This document shows, in pieces, positions 62,757 through 64,000 of a stretch of 64,000 nucleotides of DNA; positions within the stretch are counted from its first letter, which is position 1, and each line of letters starts with the position of its first letter. The stretch comes from Planctomycetota bacterium (lineage in GTDB: Bacteria > Planctomycetota > SZUA-567 > H5-PLA8). Position numbers and translations under genes: made by a program. The stretch lies in assembly GCA_016200135.1 (NCBI GenBank), contig JACQFI010000003.1:1-64000 (forward strand), written 5' to 3'. The notes beneath the pieces are model-generated. The model saw nothing but the letters and a program-made list of their open reading frames with translations, was not told where the DNA came from and did not search any database.

Positions 62757-64000
62757 TTACTTGGACAGTAACTTGAGCAGGCTTTCCTTGAGTTCCACAA
62801 AGTGGTCGCCGTTCATCGCGCCGAACGTGACGGCCGCGGCGTCGTCGGAGAACTTCTGTTTGAACTCCGAGCCCAGCGGGACGAGCTGTTCCACCAGCGC
62901 ACCGGCATGCGCGCGGCTCCACTTGTTCTTTAAGAGCACGAGCCGCAGCAGTTCGCAGTCCTGCGCGCCGACGCGGAAGGCGTGGACACGAAAGGATGCG
63001 ATGGCGTTGACGCCGAAGCGTTTGCGACCGTCGACGATCAGCATGTTGCCGTTGCCGCCGCCGTTGTCGCCGCGATCAAAGGAGTCGTCGCCGCCGATGC
63101 TCTGCCAGGGCAGCACGCCGTCGTGCTCGTAGATGTAGGATTTCAAGCACCATGCGGTGGTCTCGTGATTGGGACGGTCGTTCGCATTGCAACCGCCGTA
63201 CGCATAGATGATCGCGGGCATGCGGCTCTTCTGGTCCTTGACCAGCGGGAACATGTCGAAGCCGCCGCCGCCAACGTACATGATGCCCATCAGGCCGTCG
63301 GAACAGCTTCCCTGCCACATGGGCCGGCTGATGTCGCCGCGGAAGAGGAACTGCGCGCTCTTGGCGTTCTTCAGGCCGTCCTTGGTGAGCTTGGCGTAGA
63401 AGTTCAGGCCGTGCCAGTCGAGGTATTCGAAGGGTTCATCCATCGTCCACGCCGTGCCGGTCATCTTCGTCTCGCCGAAGCTGTACTTATTGTTGAAGAA
63501 GATCTCACAGATCGTCTTTGTCCAGCCTTTCTCCTCGAAGTGCTTCGCGAAGTCCGCGATGTTGTTCGTGAACGCGTCCTTGTACGCCTGATCGAAGGTC
63601 TCTTCAGGACCTTTGGCGAAGATGTCGTGGCGGGCCTTCCAGTCCTTCCCGTTCGTCAGGTTATCCGCACCTGGATGGTAGTGGTCGTGCATCGAGACCG
63701 GCCAGTTCTCGTTCTGCGGCAGATACAGCGTGGGTACAGGCACGCCCGCGCGCGGGTTGTCCTTGAATGCCTCGCCCGAGAGCAGCGGGCCTAGATTCTT
63801 GTCGAAGTTGGACCAGTCGGAGACCTTCCCGTCGGCGCCGACGTTGGGCACATAGTCGCCATGCGTATTGCCGCCCTGCGAGTACGGCACGCGGTTGATC
63901 GTCGAGCGGTGGTAGTGCGCGATGCGGAACGAGTCGAACCAGAAGTCGGTGCCCGCCTGCCCTGGGCCGCCGTAGCAGTTCATCTCCGGGTTGAAATGGA
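62757..64000 (-). CDS. DUF4091-type secreted protein, paralogue of the preceding one (5' part outside window)
   Basis: 414 codons are visible and the frame is open at 64000, reading HFNPEMNCYGGPGQ where the paralogue has FIPELNCYKGP, so the true start lies beyond the window. Shared blocks include FRIAHYHRSTINRVP, DEPFEYLDWHGLNFY, GDISRPMWQGSCSDGLMG, VLPWQSIGGDDSFDRGD and a common C-terminal VELKESLLKLLSK. The two genes are in tandem with about 100 bases between, a clear duplication. Confidence 0.8.
   Translation of the reverse strand, partial: HFNPEMNCYGGPGQAGTDFWFDSFRIAHYHRSTINRVPYSQGGNTHGDYVPNVGADGKVSDWSNFDKNLGPLLSGEAFKDNPRAGVPVPTLYLPQNENWPVSMHDHYHPGADNLTNGKDWKARHDIFAKGPEETFDQAYKDAFTNNIADFAKHFEEKGWTKTICEIFFNNKYSFGETKMTGTAWTMDEPFEYLDWHGLNFYAKLTKDGLKNAKSAQFLFRGDISRPMWQGSCSDGLMGIMYVGGGGFDMFPLVKDQKSRMPAIIYAYGGCNANDRPNHETTAWCLKSYIYEHDGVLPWQSIGGDDSFDRGDNGGGNGNMLIVDGRKRFGVNAIASFRVHAFRVGAQDCELLRLVLLKNKWSRAHAGALVEQLVPLGSEFKQKFSDDAAAVTFGAMNGDHFVELKESLLKLLSK

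Overview
Organism: the window reads as chromosome from a Gram-negative bacterium of the PVC group, most likely a planctomycete or close relative. This is inference. The supporting features are a TonB-dependent receptor with TonB and a lipid A-type acyltransferase (outer membrane), an NPCBM-domain protein, a prenyltransferase/squalene-oxidase-repeat protein behind one membrane helix, tandem DUF4091-type proteins, HEAT/TPR secreted proteins, several -24/-12 (sigma-54) promoters, and a small bacterial histone-fold protein. No rRNA gene or CRISPR array was seen. One tRNA gene (Pro, CGG) was found.

Layout. 1-3.5 kb: a partial sugar-nucleotide epimerase and a transposase-C-terminus-like protein on the minus strand, then a beta-helix tail-spike-like protein. 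3.9-20.8 kb: a lower-GC block built round an NtrC-type response regulator. Its neighbours are secreted proteins, a receiver-only protein, an MFS transporter, two paralogous methyltransferases (one broken by a stop), a TonB-dependent siderophore-type receptor, a glycine-rich TonB and a FecB/FecCD/FecE-type ABC importer. I find five -24/-12 promoter candidates here, four in front of genes of the block and one in front of the regulator itself, so the block may be a sigma-54 metallophore/iron regulon. 20.8-25 kb: a small integrated element (IS remnant, 48-bp perfect hairpin, divergent repressor, large serine recombinase) ending inside tRNA-Pro.

25-46 kb: GC-rich housekeeping and lineage-specific genes: prfA-prmC, an NPCBM protein, a broken hydrolase, an AraC regulator next to a phytanoyl-CoA dioxygenase-like enzyme, leuC and leuD separated by a small membrane protein, and a run of large secreted or membrane proteins (HExxH-TPR, zinc-ribbon/HEAT, esterase). 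46-54.5 kb: histone-fold protein, a stop-interrupted membrane protein behind pcm, GT2, lipid A-type acyltransferase, recJ and two small membrane proteins. 54.5-64 kb: a corrinoid protein with an unusual N-terminal domain, an RluA-type pseudouridine synthase, an N-acyl-D-amino-acid deacylase, a class-I amidotransferase-like hydrolase, and two tandem DUF4091-type secreted proteins, the last running off the window.

Two general features stand out. Intergenic spaces carry many palindromic or tandem repeats (5.2, 21.3, 31.0-31.5, 35.2-35.7, 49.0, 55.7 and 58.8 kb). At least four otherwise intact genes are interrupted by one frameshift or one in-frame stop (6.0, 12.5, 29.5 and 48.0 kb), so either gene decay or consensus sequence errors must be considered. 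All functional calls rest on reading motifs by eye; no database search was run.
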